Positions 8,446-19,169 of a DNA stretch of 64,000 nucleotides are shown piece after piece. Source of the DNA: Cystobacter fuscus (GTDB taxonomy: Bacteria > Myxococcota > Myxococcia > Myxococcales > Myxococcaceae). The notes beneath the pieces are model-generated. The model searched no databases. It was not told the DNA's origin and saw nothing but the letters and a program-made list of their open reading frames with translations. The translations under genes were made by a program, and so were the position numbers. Each line of letters starts with the position of its first letter. The first letter of the stretch is position 1. The stretch spans positions 186,001-250,000 of the forward strand of contig NZ_CP022098.1 of the NCBI RefSeq assembly GCF_002305875.1, given 5' to 3'.

Positions 8446-9552
8446 ATGACGACGTGGACGTGGCGGATGCCCGCCAACGTGGCACTGGGTTTGATCGTTC
8501 TGGGAGCACTGCTCGGGCCGGGGGCTCCGGCGCTCGCGGCCGGGCGGGGCTGCCAGGACAATCTCATCGCGGTGGCGCTCGCGCCCGGTCTGCCCAGGGA
8601 TCAACAGGTGTTCACTCGCCTGTGTTTGCCCGAGGGCCCGCCGCCCGCCACGGTGCAACTGCTCGTGCACGGCATCACCTACACCCATCTACACTGGGAC
8701 TTCCCGGATCCCACGGGAGGCACCGCGCGCTACTCGTACGTGAACGCGGCGCTGGAGGCGGGCTTCGCCACCCTGGCCATGGATCGCATCGGCGGCGGGG
8801 CGAGCTCCCGTCCCCTGGGCGCCCTCGTCACCATCGAGTCCAACGCCTATGTCGTCCACCAGGTGGTCCAGGCGCTGCGCGCGGGCTCGGTGCGAGGCCC
8901 CGCGGGCGCGCTCGGCTTCGAGAAGGTGGTGCTCGTCGGCCACTCCTACGGCTCCTTCACCGCCTGGTACGAGGCGACCGACTACCAGGATGTCGATGGC
9001 GTCATCCTCAGCGGGGTGAGCCATACCTTCCAGCCCACCGCCCCGTTGAATGTCCTGCTGCCCCTGCGGCCCGCCGCCCTGGAGCCGGCCTTCTTCGGTG
9101 AGGGCTATGACCTGACGTACCTGAGCACCGTGCCCGGCTCGCGCCAGATCACCTTCTATGCCCCGGGCAAGGCGGACCCCGCGGTGATCGCCCTCGACGA
9201 GCGGACCAAGAGCACGCTGACGCTCACCGAGTTCTCCCTCTTTCCCACCGTCATCGCGCGCCCGCTGGACATCCGTGTTCCGGTGCTGCTCGCCAACGGC
9301 GCCGGGGACACGCTCTTCTGCGGTCCCACCCTCACCAGCGGCAACCTGTGCGCGAACGCCCAGACGCTGCTCGCCATCGAGGCGCCCCGGCTTGGCCCGC
9401 GGGTGCCGTGTGTGGAGGCGTGGGTGCTGCCCGGCGCGGGCCATATGCTCAACACCATTCTGGACGCGCCCCGGTGGTTCGCCGTGGCCCAGGAGTGGTC
9501 GACGCGGCTCGTGGGCATGGGTCCGGGTCCCGCGCCCGGCTGCGCGCGGTGA
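8446..9552 (+). CDS. secreted alpha/beta hydrolase
   Basis: The protein has 368 residues. An N-terminal signal peptide (VALGLIVLGALLGPGAPALAA) implies export. The fold elements are an oxyanion-side LLVHGITYTHLHWDFP, nucleophile elbow VLVGHSYGSFTAWYEA (Ser in GHSYGS), an acid in LLANGAGDTLFCG and catalytic histidine in LPGAGHMLN. The cysteines may form disulfides. Two ATGs lie six bases apart (8440, 8446); GAAGGG is better spaced for the second. It is probably an esterase or lipase-like enzyme; the substrate is unknown. It is convergent with the AAC(3) gene, 19 bases away. Confidence 0.8.
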   Translation: MTTWTWRMPANVALGLIVLGALLGPGAPALAAGRGCQDNLIAVALAPGLPRDQQVFTRLCLPEGPPPATVQLLVHGITYTHLHWDFPDPTGGTARYSYVNAALEAGFATLAMDRIGGGASSRPLGALVTIESNAYVVHQVVQALRAGSVRGPAGALGFEKVVLVGHSYGSFTAWYEATDYQDVDGVILSGVSHTFQPTAPLNVLLPLRPAALEPAFFGEGYDLTYLSTVPGSRQITFYAPGKADPAVIALDERTKSTLTLTEFSLFPTVIARPLDIRVPVLLANGAGDTLFCGPTLTSGNLCANAQTLLAIEAPRLGPRVPCVEAWVLPGAGHMLNTILDAPRWFAVAQEWSTRLVGMGPGPAPGCAR

Positions 9553-9571
9553 AGGGTGGAGAGGCTCGCGA

Positions 9572-10351
9572 TCACGAGGCGCGGATGCTGGCCCGCGCCA
9601 GGTCGCACTCCTCGCAGTGCTCTTCGGGAGGACAGAGAAACAGGAGTGGGTTCAAGGCGAGGAGCTCCAGCGCGACGGTGACGACGTCGCGCGAGTCGCA
9701 CAGCCGCGCCGGGGCGTGGCCCACGGGGCCCTCGTGTTGCAGCGCCCGGGTGCGCAGGGGTGCGTCGAGGAGCTGGAAGCGACGGCAGCAATGATCGGTC
9801 TCGGCGATCATCACGGTGCGTGCGGCGCCGTCGACCTCGACCACGCAGGGGTGCTCGATGGAGTAGGGGACGCCCGCGAGGGCCTCCGCCAGGTGCAACG
9901 TGGTGTTCTCGCTGTGGCCCACACCGAGAAGCAGCACCTGTCCGGCGAGCTCATGGACGTGGCCCACCGGGCTGTCGGGACCGTGCGGGGGGGACAGTGG
10001 CTGGGGTGCGCAGACGCGCTCGGCCAGGGGCCCCTCGGCGGCGAACGAGCCGCCCGGATGCGTGCTGCGCCGGACGCCCGGTTGTTTCCAGAACAGCTCG
10101 GCGGTGATGCCCATATCGTGAGTCGGTGTCGACGCGGGGTCGAAGAGGGACTCGCCATCGGTCATCGTCGGCATGACCAGCGTGCCCTCCTCCCCGAGCG
10201 CGAGCCGCAGCGCGCGGAGCAACCCCAGGGGGCCGTCTTGAATCGGGCGCACCGCTCGGAACGACGTATGCACGAGCAGCACGCCTCCCCGACGCACGCC
10301 CAATGCCCGAAGCTGGGTGGCCACCTGCTCGACGCTCAGTTCCTGTCTCAT
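9572..10351 (-). CDS. AAC(3)-family aminoglycoside N-acetyltransferase-like protein
   Basis: The protein has 259 residues, close to the family norm. Diagnostic blocks are LLVHTSFRAVRPI near the start, TLVMPTMTD, STHPGGSFAAEGPLAE and VLLLGVGHSENTTLHLAE, which form the acetyl-CoA and substrate pocket in AAC(3) enzymes. The C-terminus carries a CEECDLA cluster. Chromosomal members often act on unknown substrates, so resistance is not implied. The start at MRQELSV follows a palindrome-rich leader; upstream in-frame codons run through the stem-loop at 10413 and are unlikely to be translated. Confidence 0.8.
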   Translation of the reverse strand: MRQELSVEQVATQLRALGVRRGGVLLVHTSFRAVRPIQDGPLGLLRALRLALGEEGTLVMPTMTDGESLFDPASTPTHDMGITAELFWKQPGVRRSTHPGGSFAAEGPLAERVCAPQPLSPPHGPDSPVGHVHELAGQVLLLGVGHSENTTLHLAEALAGVPYSIEHPCVVEVDGAARTVMIAETDHCCRRFQLLDAPLRTRALQHEGPVGHAPARLCDSRDVVTVALELLALNPLLFLCPPEEHCEECDLARASIRAS

Positions 10352-10412
10352 GGTGCTCCGAAGGGTACACGCGCGGCCGGCCATCGAGCATCCACCAGGT
10401 CGGGGGAGTTTG

Positions 10413-10459
10413 GCCCCTGGAAGGATGTCGAAGAACTCGATCGACATCCTTCCAGGGGC
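10413..10459. terminator. perfect 19-bp inverted repeat with 9-base loop
   Basis: Arms at 10413-10431 and 10441-10459 are exact complements (GCCCCTGGAAGGATGTCGA type) around a 9-base loop. It lies between the lectin gene end (10535) and the AAC(3) start (10351), both on the minus strand, so it most likely ends or processes lectin mRNA. There is no U-tract, so intrinsic termination is uncertain. A mobile palindromic repeat is the alternative. Confidence 0.6.
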
Positions 10460-10534
10460 GAGCACCTTCCCGGCTGCCCTGCGCTCGTCGTTCATCTCCT
10501 CGGCCACGGGGCTCGGCGAGCATTTACCTGTCGA

Positions 10535-11014
10535 TCATCGACAGAAGGTCATGGTTGCCCAGATGGGGTTGCCGGCAGTGTTGTAGATGACAAGGTTGCA
10601 ATCATCCTGCATGGCCAGCCGTGCACCAGGGTTTCCATAGGTCCCGGACCACCAGAGGGGTTGGCCGTTTCCCGCGTACAGGACGAGGTTCCCGTCTGTC
10701 TGCATTAAGAAGGCGGACGTATCACTGCCCCACGTATTCGTGCTCCAGAGTGGACCTACTCGATCATAAACCACGACGTTGCCGTCTCCCTGATGGGTCA
10801 GGAAGGCCCTGCCATTACATGAACCGACCGACTGCCCCCTGAAGAGCACTTCTCCGCTCCCAAGGCCACCACAGGACAGCGTCCCCTCCGCGGGCTCGCT
10901 GGTGCCCGCGGATTCGCCCGGGCCAGAACCACCGCAAGCTGAGGCCCCCACCAGCGCGATAAAAGCCAACAGGACCCGCCGCTGCATCCGGACGGTTTTG
11001 GTCTGGCTCTCCAT
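10535..11014 (-). CDS. bulb-type (B_lectin) mannose-binding lipoprotein
   Basis: This 159-residue protein has a strong GGAGGGGG ribosome site before the ATG at 11014. The N-terminus is a lipoprotein signal (LLAFIALVGASAC lipobox) followed by a Gly/Ser/Glu linker. The mature part is one beta-prism II domain with three QxDxNxVxY-like sugar sites: QGDGNVVVY, QTDGNLVLY and QDDCNLVIY. Paired cysteines (CGG...CNG, DDCN...TFC) may form disulfides. It is probably a surface or outer-membrane lectin binding mannose-type glycans. It is monocistronic. Confidence 0.85.
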   Translation of the reverse strand: MESQTKTVRMQRRVLLAFIALVGASACGGSGPGESAGTSEPAEGTLSCGGLGSGEVLFRGQSVGSCNGRAFLTHQGDGNVVVYDRVGPLWSTNTWGSDTSAFLMQTDGNLVLYAGNGQPLWWSGTYGNPGARLAMQDDCNLVIYNTAGNPIWATMTFCR

Positions 11015-11317
11015 GTTATCCCCCTCCAGCTCACCCTCCATGGGTGACCACACCTCAAAAACTTGAAGTGCGTGGCACGGAAGTGCAATCCTCTACAGCT
11101 TGTTCACCGGTCCCATGGAGTTTTCTGCTTTCGCCATTTTCGGGAGCGGTGTCTCTCCAAGAACCACGAGCGGAAAGAGGAGTCCTCCGCCGCGCTCATC
11201 CATCTGGGCATGAGCCGGTTCACGTTCCGCTGGCTCGCCTGATTGCCCTGGTTCAACACCCTCTGTCTGAATGTGGAGGCGGCGGAAATCGAACCCGCCG
11301 CCTCATCCATCCAGCGT
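11015..11317. other. intergenic region with a partial attachment-site repeat
   Basis: This is a roughly 300-base gap between the divergently oriented upstream flank of the lectin gene and the end of the sigma54 activator gene. I see no credible gene. Its one notable element is the GTGGAGGCGGC repeat at 11273, described separately. The rest is moderately AT-rich near 11050-11110 and may hold the lectin promoter. Confidence 0.5.
11273..11304. repeat. att-like repeat 1 (tmRNA/tRNA 3'-end type)
   Basis: Positions 11273-11295 match the repeats at 19188 and 32219 with one or two differences in 23 bases. Read on the minus strand it resembles the T-arm and 3' acceptor strand of a tmRNA/tRNA (GGTTCGATT followed by CGCCTCCAC). 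Flanking arms 11276-11285 and 11295-11304 form a perfect 10-bp hairpin. No full RNA gene is present, so it is a fragment left by site-specific integration. Confidence 0.65.
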
Positions 11318-13208
<1,891 letters not shown>

Positions 13209-13210
<2 letters not shown>

Positions 13211-13274
13211 TCGTACACCTACGGGAGTTCGTACGAAACACTACGAAATTTCGTGAATCTACGGCCTTTCGTAG
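13209..13274. promoter_or_regulatory. palindrome-rich upstream activating sequence for NitA
   Basis: Within 66 bases there are three inverted repeats of a TACGAAA/TTTCGTA half site: TTCGTACGAA at 13228-13237, ACGAAATTTCGT at 13243-13254, and CTACGAAA (13241-13248) facing TTTCGTAG (13267-13274). A further TTCGTAC overlaps the nitA start. The array sits about 90-155 bases upstream of the -24 element, the normal distance for a sigma54 activator, and could also autoregulate nitA. Confidence 0.75.
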
Positions 13275-13364
13275 CACCGGGTCAGAAGACGTGAACCGCC
13301 GTCCGGACGTACAAACCCAGTGATTCCAGGAGGATACTCCCCGGCGAGAGGGCGGCCAGCCATT

Positions 13365-13381
13365 CTGGCATGTCCCTCGCA
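13365..13381 (+). promoter_or_regulatory. sigma54 (-24/-12) promoter of the nit operon
   Basis: CTGGCATGTCCCTCGCA has GG and GC separated by exactly ten bases. It matches the sigma54 consensus (YTGGCACG-N4-TTGCW) with few differences. It lies 65 bases before the nitB start and downstream of the NitA palindromes, and the divergent regulator carries GAFTGA, so all parts of sigma54 control are present. Confidence 0.8.
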
Positions 13382-13445
13382 ATCATCTCCACCGAACCCC
13401 CTGGAGCGCCGGACCCGGCGCGCCGCGATTGCTGGAGACAGTGCA

Positions 13446-13928
13446 ATGCCAAGCGTAGATATTCCCGCCTATAAGGATGGTGATTTCCTCGTCAACTACG
13501 AGGAGAAGGTCTTCGAGGACGTCAAGGCCAAACCCGGCGAGAAAGCCTTGATCACCTTCCACACCATCGCCTTTGAGGGCTCCATCGGCCTGGTCAACAT
13601 GCTCCAGGCGAAGCGTTTGTTGCGCAAGGGCTTCGAGACCAAGGTGCTGCTGTACGGCCCCGGCGTGCAGCTGGGCGTGCAGCGGGGCTTTCCGACGCTG
13701 GGCGCGGAGGCCTTCCCCGGGCACATGGCGGTGAACAACCAGCTCAAGGCTTTCATCAAGGAAGGCGGCGAGGTGTATGCGTGCCGCTTCGCCCTGCAGG
13801 CGCTCTACGGACAGACCGAGAAGGCGTTGATCGAGGGCATTCGTCCGATCAATCCGCTGGACGTGATGGACCTGCGCCTGCTGATGCGCCGCGAGGGCGC
13901 GCTGATCATCGACACCTGGACGGCCTGA
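13446..13928 (+). CDS. nitB: MSMEG_0572/Sll0783 family nitrogen-starvation response protein
   Basis: This 160-residue protein contains the segments [37 protein letters not shown] and [18 protein letters not shown], which I recognise as the DsrE/F-like MSMEG_0572 family always found at the head of Nit1C clusters (Sll0783 in Synechocystis). It is a small cytosolic protein of unknown biochemistry. It is the first gene after the sigma54 promoter. The start [12 protein letters not shown] is chosen because the family begins there; upstream in-frame codons cover the promoter. A strong stem-loop separates it from nitC. Confidence 0.9.
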   Translation: MPSVDIPAYKDGDFLVNYEEKVFEDVKAKPGEKALITFHTIAFEGSIGLVNMLQAKRLLRKGFETKVLLYGPGVQLGVQRGFPTLGAEAFPGHMAVNNQLKAFIKEGGEVYACRFALQALYGQTEKALIEGIRPINPLDVMDLRLLMRREGALIIDTWTA

Positions 13929-13936
13929 ATCGTCTT

Positions 13937-13963
13937 CACCCCTCTCGCGACGCGGGAGGGGTG
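13937..13963 (+). ncRNA. stem-loop between nitB and nitC
   Basis: CACCCCTC and CGCG pair with CGCG and GAGGGGTG around a one-base turn, giving a GC-rich hairpin of about 12 pairs in the 63-base nitB-nitC gap. There is no U-run, so it is more likely an mRNA processing or stabilising structure, or a partial attenuator setting the nitB:nitC ratio, than a terminator. Confidence 0.55.
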
Positions 13964-13991
13964 CCGTCATTTCCAGCGAGGACCCTCCGCC

Positions 13992-14954
13992 ATGCCCAGC
14001 ATTCGTGCCGCCGCCGTGCAGCTCAGCCCGGTGCTCTACAGCCGCGAAGCCACCGTCGCGAAGATCTGCGAGCAGATCCTCGAACTGGGTCGCGACGGCG
14101 TGCAGTTCGCGGTCTTTCCCGAAACCGTGGTGCCCTACTACCCCTATTTCTCCTACGTCCAGGCCCCCGTGGCCATGGGCAAGGAACACCTGCGCTTGAT
14201 GAACGAGTCGGTGATCGTGCCTTCCGCCATCACCGAGCGCATTGGCGAGGCCTGTCGCGAGGCGGGCATGGTGGTGTCCCTGGGCGTCAACGAGCGCGAC
14301 GGGGGCACCCTGTACAATGCCCAATTGCTGTTCGATGCCGATGGCCGGCTCATCCAGCGCCGCCGGAAGATCACCCCGACCTACCATGAGCGCATGGTCT
14401 GGGGTCAGGGCGACGGCTCTGGCCTGTGCGCGGTGGACAGCCGCGTCGGCCGGATCGGCTCGCTGGCCTGCTGGGAACACTACAACCCGCTGGCACGCTA
14501 CGCGCTGATGGCCGATGGCGAGCAGATCCACGCGGCGATGTTTCCCGGCTCGCTGGTGGGCGAGATCTTCGCCGAGCAGATCGCGGTCACCATCCGTCAC
14601 CACGCGCTGGAATCCGGCTGCTTCGTGGTCAACGCCACCGCCTGGCTCAGCCCGGAACAACAGGCGCGGCTCATGGAGGACACGGGTTGCGCGATGGGAC
14701 CCATCTCCGGTGGCTGCTTCACCGCCATCGTCTCGCCGGAAGGTAGACTTCTCGGCGAACCGCTGCGCGGCGGTGAAGGGGTGGTGATCGCCGACCTCGA
14801 CCTCACGCTCATCGACAAGCGCAAACGCATGATGGACTCGGTCGGCCACTACAGCCGTCCGGAGCTGCTCAGCCTGCTGATCGACCGCCGGGCCACCGCG
14901 CACGTCCATGATCGGCATGAGAACCTCGAGGAGACTCCCCATGTCCGGCAGTGA
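13992..14954 (+). CDS. nitC: Nit1-type nitrilase
   Basis: This 320-residue protein of the nitrilase superfamily has the Glu-Lys-Cys triad visible: Glu in [15 protein letters not shown], Lys in [20 protein letters not shown] and Cys in [15 protein letters not shown]. It closely resembles Synechocystis Nit6803-type aliphatic nitrilases, which hydrolyse R-CN to the acid plus ammonia. In pseudomonads the same cluster supports cyanide assimilation. Cytosolic, usually a helical oligomer. Its 3' end overlaps nitD by 14 bases. Confidence 0.93.
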   Translation: MPSIRAAAVQLSPVLYSREATVAKICEQILELGRDGVQFAVFPETVVPYYPYFSYVQAPVAMGKEHLRLMNESVIVPSAITERIGEACREAGMVVSLGVNERDGGTLYNAQLLFDADGRLIQRRRKITPTYHERMVWGQGDGSGLCAVDSRVGRIGSLACWEHYNPLARYALMADGEQIHAAMFPGSLVGEIFAEQIAVTIRHHALESGCFVVNATAWLSPEQQARLMEDTGCAMGPISGGCFTAIVSPEGRLLGEPLRGGEGVVIADLDLTLIDKRKRMMDSVGHYSRPELLSLLIDRRATAHVHDRHENLEETPHVRQ

Positions 14955-16053
14955 AACCCCTCCGGTCGTGCCCTTGCCGACCAATGACTTGCTCCTCGAG
15001 CTGCAATGCCATGGTGTCCGCTGGCAGGGCGCCGACGGCCTGTCTCGAAAGGGGGGCGCCGGGCCCTCGGATCACAAGGCGCTCGGTCTGGGCGAGCGCA
15101 CGGCCATGGTGCCGATGCTCAACCGCGCCTCGCTGGACTCGCCCTACGCCGCGGTGCCCGACGAGAGCGGTACGCGGGCGCGGCTCTTCCGCGAGGGCCT
15201 TCCCGTGGGCGAAGTCCAACTGCCGGGGGTCCCTCGCTTCTACGGTCTCACCACCGCGGAGGGCACGCCCTACTGGAAGATCGCCACCCTGCACAGCCGC
15301 GACGTGCTGGCCACCACGGTGCTCCAGCACTGCGTGCGCATGAACGAGGCCGCCACCGCCTGTCAGTTCTGCGCCATCGGCCAGTCGCTGGCCGCCGGAA
15401 AGACGATCGCCCGCAAGCGCCCGGCCCAGCTCGCCGAAGTGGCCCGGGCGGCGGTGGAACTGGACGGCGTCAAGCACATGGTGATGACCACCGGCACGCC
15501 CCAGACGCCGGATCGCGGCGCCGCCATCCTCTGTGAATCCGCCGCCGCGGTGACCGCCGCGGTGAATCTGCCGATCCAGGCCCAATGCGAGCCGCCGGAC
15601 GACGACGCGTGGTTCCAACGTCTGGCGGACAGTGGCGTGGTGTCGCTCGGCATGCATCTGGAGGCGGTCACCGACGAGGTCCGCCAGCGGATCATGCCGG
15701 GCAAGGCCGGAGTGCCGCTGACACGCTACTTCGATGCCTTCGCCGCCGCCGTCTCGGTCTTTGGCCGCGGCCAGGTGAGCACCTATCTCCTCGCGGGCCT
15801 GGGCGACAGCGAAGACGCCATCGCCGCCATGGGCGAGCGCCTGGTCGCGCTCGGGGTGTATCCCTTCGTGGTGCCCTTCGTCCCCATCGACGGCACACCG
15901 CTCGCCCATCACCCCAAGCCCGACAGCGCGTTCATGCAGCGGCTCTATTCACGTCTGGGCGTCAGCCTGCGCCGTCACGGGCTGCACTCGGAACGCATCA
16001 AGGCCGGCTGCGCCCGATGTGGAGCCTGCTCGGCGCTCAAGGGGTACGAGTGA
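14941..16053 (+). CDS. nitD: MSMEG_0568 family radical SAM protein
   Basis: This 370-residue protein has an iron-sulfur site in [17 protein letters not shown]. The spacing is C-x9-C-x2-C, not the classic C-x3-C-x2-C, consistent with the Nit1C-specific radical SAM family. A second cysteine cluster ([13 protein letters not shown]) at the C-terminus could hold an auxiliary cluster. The centre has [14 protein letters not shown] and [20 protein letters not shown], typical of a partial TIM barrel. The reaction is unknown. The start is the ATG at 14941, inside the nitC 3' end. Confidence 0.88.
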   Translation: MSGSETPPVVPLPTNDLLLELQCHGVRWQGADGLSRKGGAGPSDHKALGLGERTAMVPMLNRASLDSPYAAVPDESGTRARLFREGLPVGEVQLPGVPRFYGLTTAEGTPYWKIATLHSRDVLATTVLQHCVRMNEAATACQFCAIGQSLAAGKTIARKRPAQLAEVARAAVELDGVKHMVMTTGTPQTPDRGAAILCESAAAVTAAVNLPIQAQCEPPDDDAWFQRLADSGVVSLGMHLEAVTDEVRQRIMPGKAGVPLTRYFDAFAAAVSVFGRGQVSTYLLAGLGDSEDAIAAMGERLVALGVYPFVVPFVPIDGTPLAHHPKPDSAFMQRLYSRLGVSLRRHGLHSERIKAGCARCGACSALKGYE

Positions 16054-16610
16054 TGAGTGCCTCCTTCGCCCTGGTCCCGGACACCTTCGAGCCCTGGCGC
16101 GCCGACGATCTGCGGGTCAAGCCCGCCAGCGAGGCCTGGGAGCGCGCTGACTATTATGCTCTGCGCCGCGCGGTCTTCGTCGGTGAGCAGCAATTGCTGG
16201 AACAGGACCGCGACACCCGGGATTTTCAGGCCATCCCCATCGTCGCCGTGGCCCACGCCTGCGGCATGGCCGACCGGGTGGTTGGCGCGGTGCGCATCTA
16301 CGAGGACGAGGAGGGCCTCTGGTACGGCGGCAGGCTTTGTGTGGCGCGCGACTACCGCCGCCACGCGCGGATCGGCCAGGCGCTGGTGAACGAAGCGGTG
16401 GCACGGGCCAGGGAGCTTGGCTGCCACACCTTCCGCGCCACCGTGCAAGCGGCCAACGAGAGCTGGTTCCAGCGCTTGCACTGGCGCAGCCTGGAACGCC
16501 TGGAGCTGCTCGGCCAGCCCCATGTGCTGATGCAGGCGGAGCTGGAGCGCTATCCCTTCCTGCCACGGCACAGTGGCTCGCTGTTCCGCGAGGAGCACCG
16601 TCATGACTGA
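16053..16610 (+). CDS. nitE: MSMEG_0567 family GNAT N-acyltransferase
   Basis: The 185 residues begin one base inside the nitD stop codon (TGATG overlap). The GNAT core shows YYALRRAVFVGEQQLL (strand 1/helix 1), VVGAVRIYEDEEGLWYGGRL, and the acetyl-CoA pyrophosphate loop region RRHARIGQALVNEAVARARE. It is expected to acylate a cluster intermediate. In many genomes this domain and the following AIR-synthase domain are fused; here they are separate, overlapping genes. Confidence 0.85.
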   Translation: MSASFALVPDTFEPWRADDLRVKPASEAWERADYYALRRAVFVGEQQLLEQDRDTRDFQAIPIVAVAHACGMADRVVGAVRIYEDEEGLWYGGRLCVARDYRRHARIGQALVNEAVARARELGCHTFRATVQAANESWFQRLHWRSLERLELLGQPHVLMQAELERYPFLPRHSGSLFREEHRHD

Positions 16611-17595
16611 GCTCGCCACGCTGCTGGCGGGTCTGCGCGAGACGCCGGCGATGCGCTCCAAACAAGCCATCCAGCATCCGGCCCGGCGCCTCGCTGGCCC
16701 GCCCGCGAAGGGGGAGGAGCGCTACACGCGACCAGGGGACGATACCGCCGCGTTCCGCTGTGGCGATGGCTACCAGCTCCTCGCCATGGAAGGCATGCTG
16801 CCGGCCTTCGTGGAGCAGGCTCCCTGGTTCGCTGGCTGGTCCGCGGTCATGGCCAATGTCAGCGACATCGCCGCCATGGGAGGCCGGGCCCAGGCGGTGG
16901 TCAATGCCTACTGGCACCACGACGCGGCCGCCGCGGATCAACTGCTCGCCGGAATGGAAGCGGCCTGTGCCGCCTATGGCGTGCTCCTCGCTGGCGGCCA
17001 CACCCATCAGGCGCCGGGCAATCCCGCCTGTCTCGCGGTGGCGATCACCGGTTGGGCGCGAGCGTTGCTCTCGACCCTCCACGCGGAGCCCGGCCAGTTG
17101 CTGGCGATGGCCGTTGATCTCGATGGCCGTTGGCATGGCGACGCGCCCTACTGGAAGGCTTTCGAAGGGGTGCCGGGCGAGTGTCTGCGGGCCAGACTGG
17201 AGCTGCTGCCGACCCTCGCCGAGGCGGGCCGCCTGCGTGCCGCCAAGGACATCAGCAACGCCGGCATTCTTGGCACCCTGCTGATGCTGCTGGAACCCAC
17301 CGGTTGTGGCGCCCGGGTCGAGCTCGATGCCCTGCCACGTCCGGCCGGAGCCCCGTTGGAGCGCTGGCTGCAAGTCTTCCCAAGCTACGGCTTCCTGATG
17401 ACCCTGGACGCCGCGGATTGGCCATACGTGGAGGCCGCCTTCGTCGCCGAGGGCGTGCACTGCGCCGTCATTGGCCAGCTCGATGCCAGCGCCCGACTGT
17501 GGGTCGAGCACGCCGGCCAACGCGCTGAATTCTGGAACCTGCGTGAGAAGCCCTTCACCGGCTTCGCTTGCCCGCCCCGAACCGAGGAGCACTGA
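16603..17595 (+). CDS. nitF: AIR synthase-related (PurM-like) protein
   Basis: This 330-residue ATP-dependent enzyme belongs to the PurM/SelD/ThiL superfamily. The pattern is a GDDTAAFR nucleotide-binding start, MANVSDIAAMGG, LLAGGHTHQAPGNP and AKDISNAGILGTLLMLLEPTG. The family builds phosphorylated or cyclised intermediates from amide-like substrates. It overlaps nitE by 8 bases. Within Nit1C its substrate is not known; coupling to the radical SAM and GNAT proteins is inferred from invariant neighbourhood. Confidence 0.87.
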   Translation: MTELATLLAGLRETPAMRSKQAIQHPARRLAGPPAKGEERYTRPGDDTAAFRCGDGYQLLAMEGMLPAFVEQAPWFAGWSAVMANVSDIAAMGGRAQAVVNAYWHHDAAAADQLLAGMEAACAAYGVLLAGGHTHQAPGNPACLAVAITGWARALLSTLHAEPGQLLAMAVDLDGRWHGDAPYWKAFEGVPGECLRARLELLPTLAEAGRLRAAKDISNAGILGTLLMLLEPTGCGARVELDALPRPAGAPLERWLQVFPSYGFLMTLDAADWPYVEAAFVAEGVHCAVIGQLDASARLWVEHAGQRAEFWNLREKPFTGFACPPRTEEH

Positions 17596-17596
17596 A

Positions 17597-17899
17597 ATGC
17601 CCGCCGTGAACATCAAGCTGCGCTGGCCCGATGGCAAGGTCAGCACCGCCTATTCTCCCTCCACGGTCGTCTACGAGCACTTCGAGGCAGGCCACAGCTA
17701 CCCGCTGGCGGACTTCCTCTCCCTCGCCGAGACCGCATTCAACGCGGCGTCCGAGCGCGTCAAGCAGGTCCGCGGATTCTATTGCAGCTCGGCGATGGAC
17801 AGTCTCGCGGGCCTCCGCCTGCTGGCCCGCCAATACCCAGCCCGCGACGCTCGCGTCGAGGTGCTCGACCTGCTCACCCAAGGTGCCGATCAGTCCTGA
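17597..17899 (+). CDS. nitG: MSMEG_0570 family small protein
   Basis: The 100 residues start one base after the nitF stop. The segments IKLRWPDG, YSPSTVV, HSYPLADFLSLAETAFNAAS and RVKQVRGFYCSSAMDSL match the short nitrogen-response protein found in Nit1C clusters. It is soluble, with no known fold assignment. Function unknown; it probably forms a complex with another Nit protein, since its position is invariant. Confidence 0.85.
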   Translation: MPAVNIKLRWPDGKVSTAYSPSTVVYEHFEAGHSYPLADFLSLAETAFNAASERVKQVRGFYCSSAMDSLAGLRLLARQYPARDARVEVLDLLTQGADQS

Positions 17900-17936
17900 C
17901 ACGGTCGCGAGGCCTTGTCCCAGAGGTATACATCCC

Positions 17937-19169
17937 ATGTCCCATCACAACGTCATCGTCGTCGGTGGCGGGCAGGCCGGTCTGTCCGCCAGCTATTACC
18001 TCCAGCAGCGAGACATCAACCATCTGGTGTTGGAGAGCCGCACCCTCACCCATACCTGGCGCGAGCAACGCTGGGACAGTTTCACCCTGGTCACTCCGAA
18101 CTGGCAGTGTGCGCTCCCCGGCGCTCCCTACCGGGGGGCGGAGCCGCATGGCTTCATGAAGAAGGAGGAGATCATCGCCTACCTGGATGGCTTCATCGCG
18201 ACGGTACGGCCACCGGTTCGCGAAGGTGTCACGGTGCGGCGGCTCGCCACTCGCGCCGAGGGTGGCTATCAGGTGGTGACCAGCGCCGGGGAGTTCAGCG
18301 CCGAGCAGGTCATCGTCGCCACCGGCGGCTACCACACACCCATCATCCCGCGCTTCGCCGAGCGGCTGCCACCGTCCCTGCTCCAAATCCAGTCCGCGCA
18401 GTACCGCAATCCCCAGAGCCTGCCAGACGGTCCCGTGCTGGTGGTGGGCTCCGGGCAATCCGGCGCGCAGATCGCCGAGGATCTGCACCTGGCCGGCCGT
18501 CAGGTGCACCTGGCGGTGGGTGAGGCACCTCGCTGTGCGCGCTTCTACCGGGGCAGGGACGTGGTCGCCTGGCTGGAGGACATGGGTTACTACGCCATGG
18601 GCGTGGACCGGCACCCCTTGCGCGAGGGGGTGCGAGACAACACCAATCACTACGTCACCGGGCGGGATGGCGGGCGCGACATCGACCTGCGTGTGTTCGC
18701 CATGCAGGGAATGCAACTCCATGGGCAGTTGGAGGAGCTGGAGGGCGGAACACTGCGCTTCGCGCCGAACCTGGCCGTCAACCTGGACAACGCCGACGCC
18801 GTCTATAACCGCATCAACGCCAGCATCGACAAGTACATCCTGGAGCACGGCATCTCGGCACCGCCGGGCTCGGTCTACCAGCCGGTCTGGCGGCCGTCCG
18901 AGGAGCGCACCACCTTGCCGGTGGAGGGCCTCGCCGCGGTCATCTGGTGCATTGGTTTCCGCCCGGACTTCACCTGGATTGATCTGCCGGTCTTCAACGG
19001 CCGTGGCCAGCCGAGCCACGTGCGCGGCGTCACCGCCACGCGCGGTTTGTACTTCCTCGGTCTGCCCTGGCTGTACACCTGGGGCTCCGGACGCTTCTCC
19101 GGCGTGGCGCAGGATGCCGAGTATCTGGTGGACCGCATCGCGGCGGTACGCAGCGGTGCACTGAACTGA
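17937..19169 (+). CDS. nitH: MSMEG_0569 family FAD-dependent monooxygenase-like oxidoreductase
   Basis: This 410-residue protein has a FAD Rossmann motif VIVVGGGQAGLSASYYL at the N-terminus and an NADPH motif VLVVGSGQSGAQIAEDL near residue 165. An ATGGYH linker lies between them and the FAD-closing VIWCIGFRPDF follows later. It resembles flavin-containing monooxygenases (YUCCA/CzcO type) and is the terminal Nit1C gene. It may oxidise a nitrogen intermediate. A fragment of this gene, with an internal deletion, recurs at 39963-40075. Confidence 0.9.
   Translation: MSHHNVIVVGGGQAGLSASYYLQQRDINHLVLESRTLTHTWREQRWDSFTLVTPNWQCALPGAPYRGAEPHGFMKKEEIIAYLDGFIATVRPPVREGVTVRRLATRAEGGYQVVTSAGEFSAEQVIVATGGYHTPIIPRFAERLPPSLLQIQSAQYRNPQSLPDGPVLVVGSGQSGAQIAEDLHLAGRQVHLAVGEAPRCARFYRGRDVVAWLEDMGYYAMGVDRHPLREGVRDNTNHYVTGRDGGRDIDLRVFAMQGMQLHGQLEELEGGTLRFAPNLAVNLDNADAVYNRINASIDKYILEHGISAPPGSVYQPVWRPSEERTTLPVEGLAAVIWCIGFRPDFTWIDLPVFNGRGQPSHVRGVTATRGLYFLGLPWLYTWGSGRFSGVAQDAEYLVDRIAAVRSGALN

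Noticed and set aside
13383..14984. Long open frame antisense to nitB-nitC
   Set aside because: His/Gln/Arg-rich, no family motif, and fully overlaps genes with recognised catalytic residues; a product of GC-rich codon bias.
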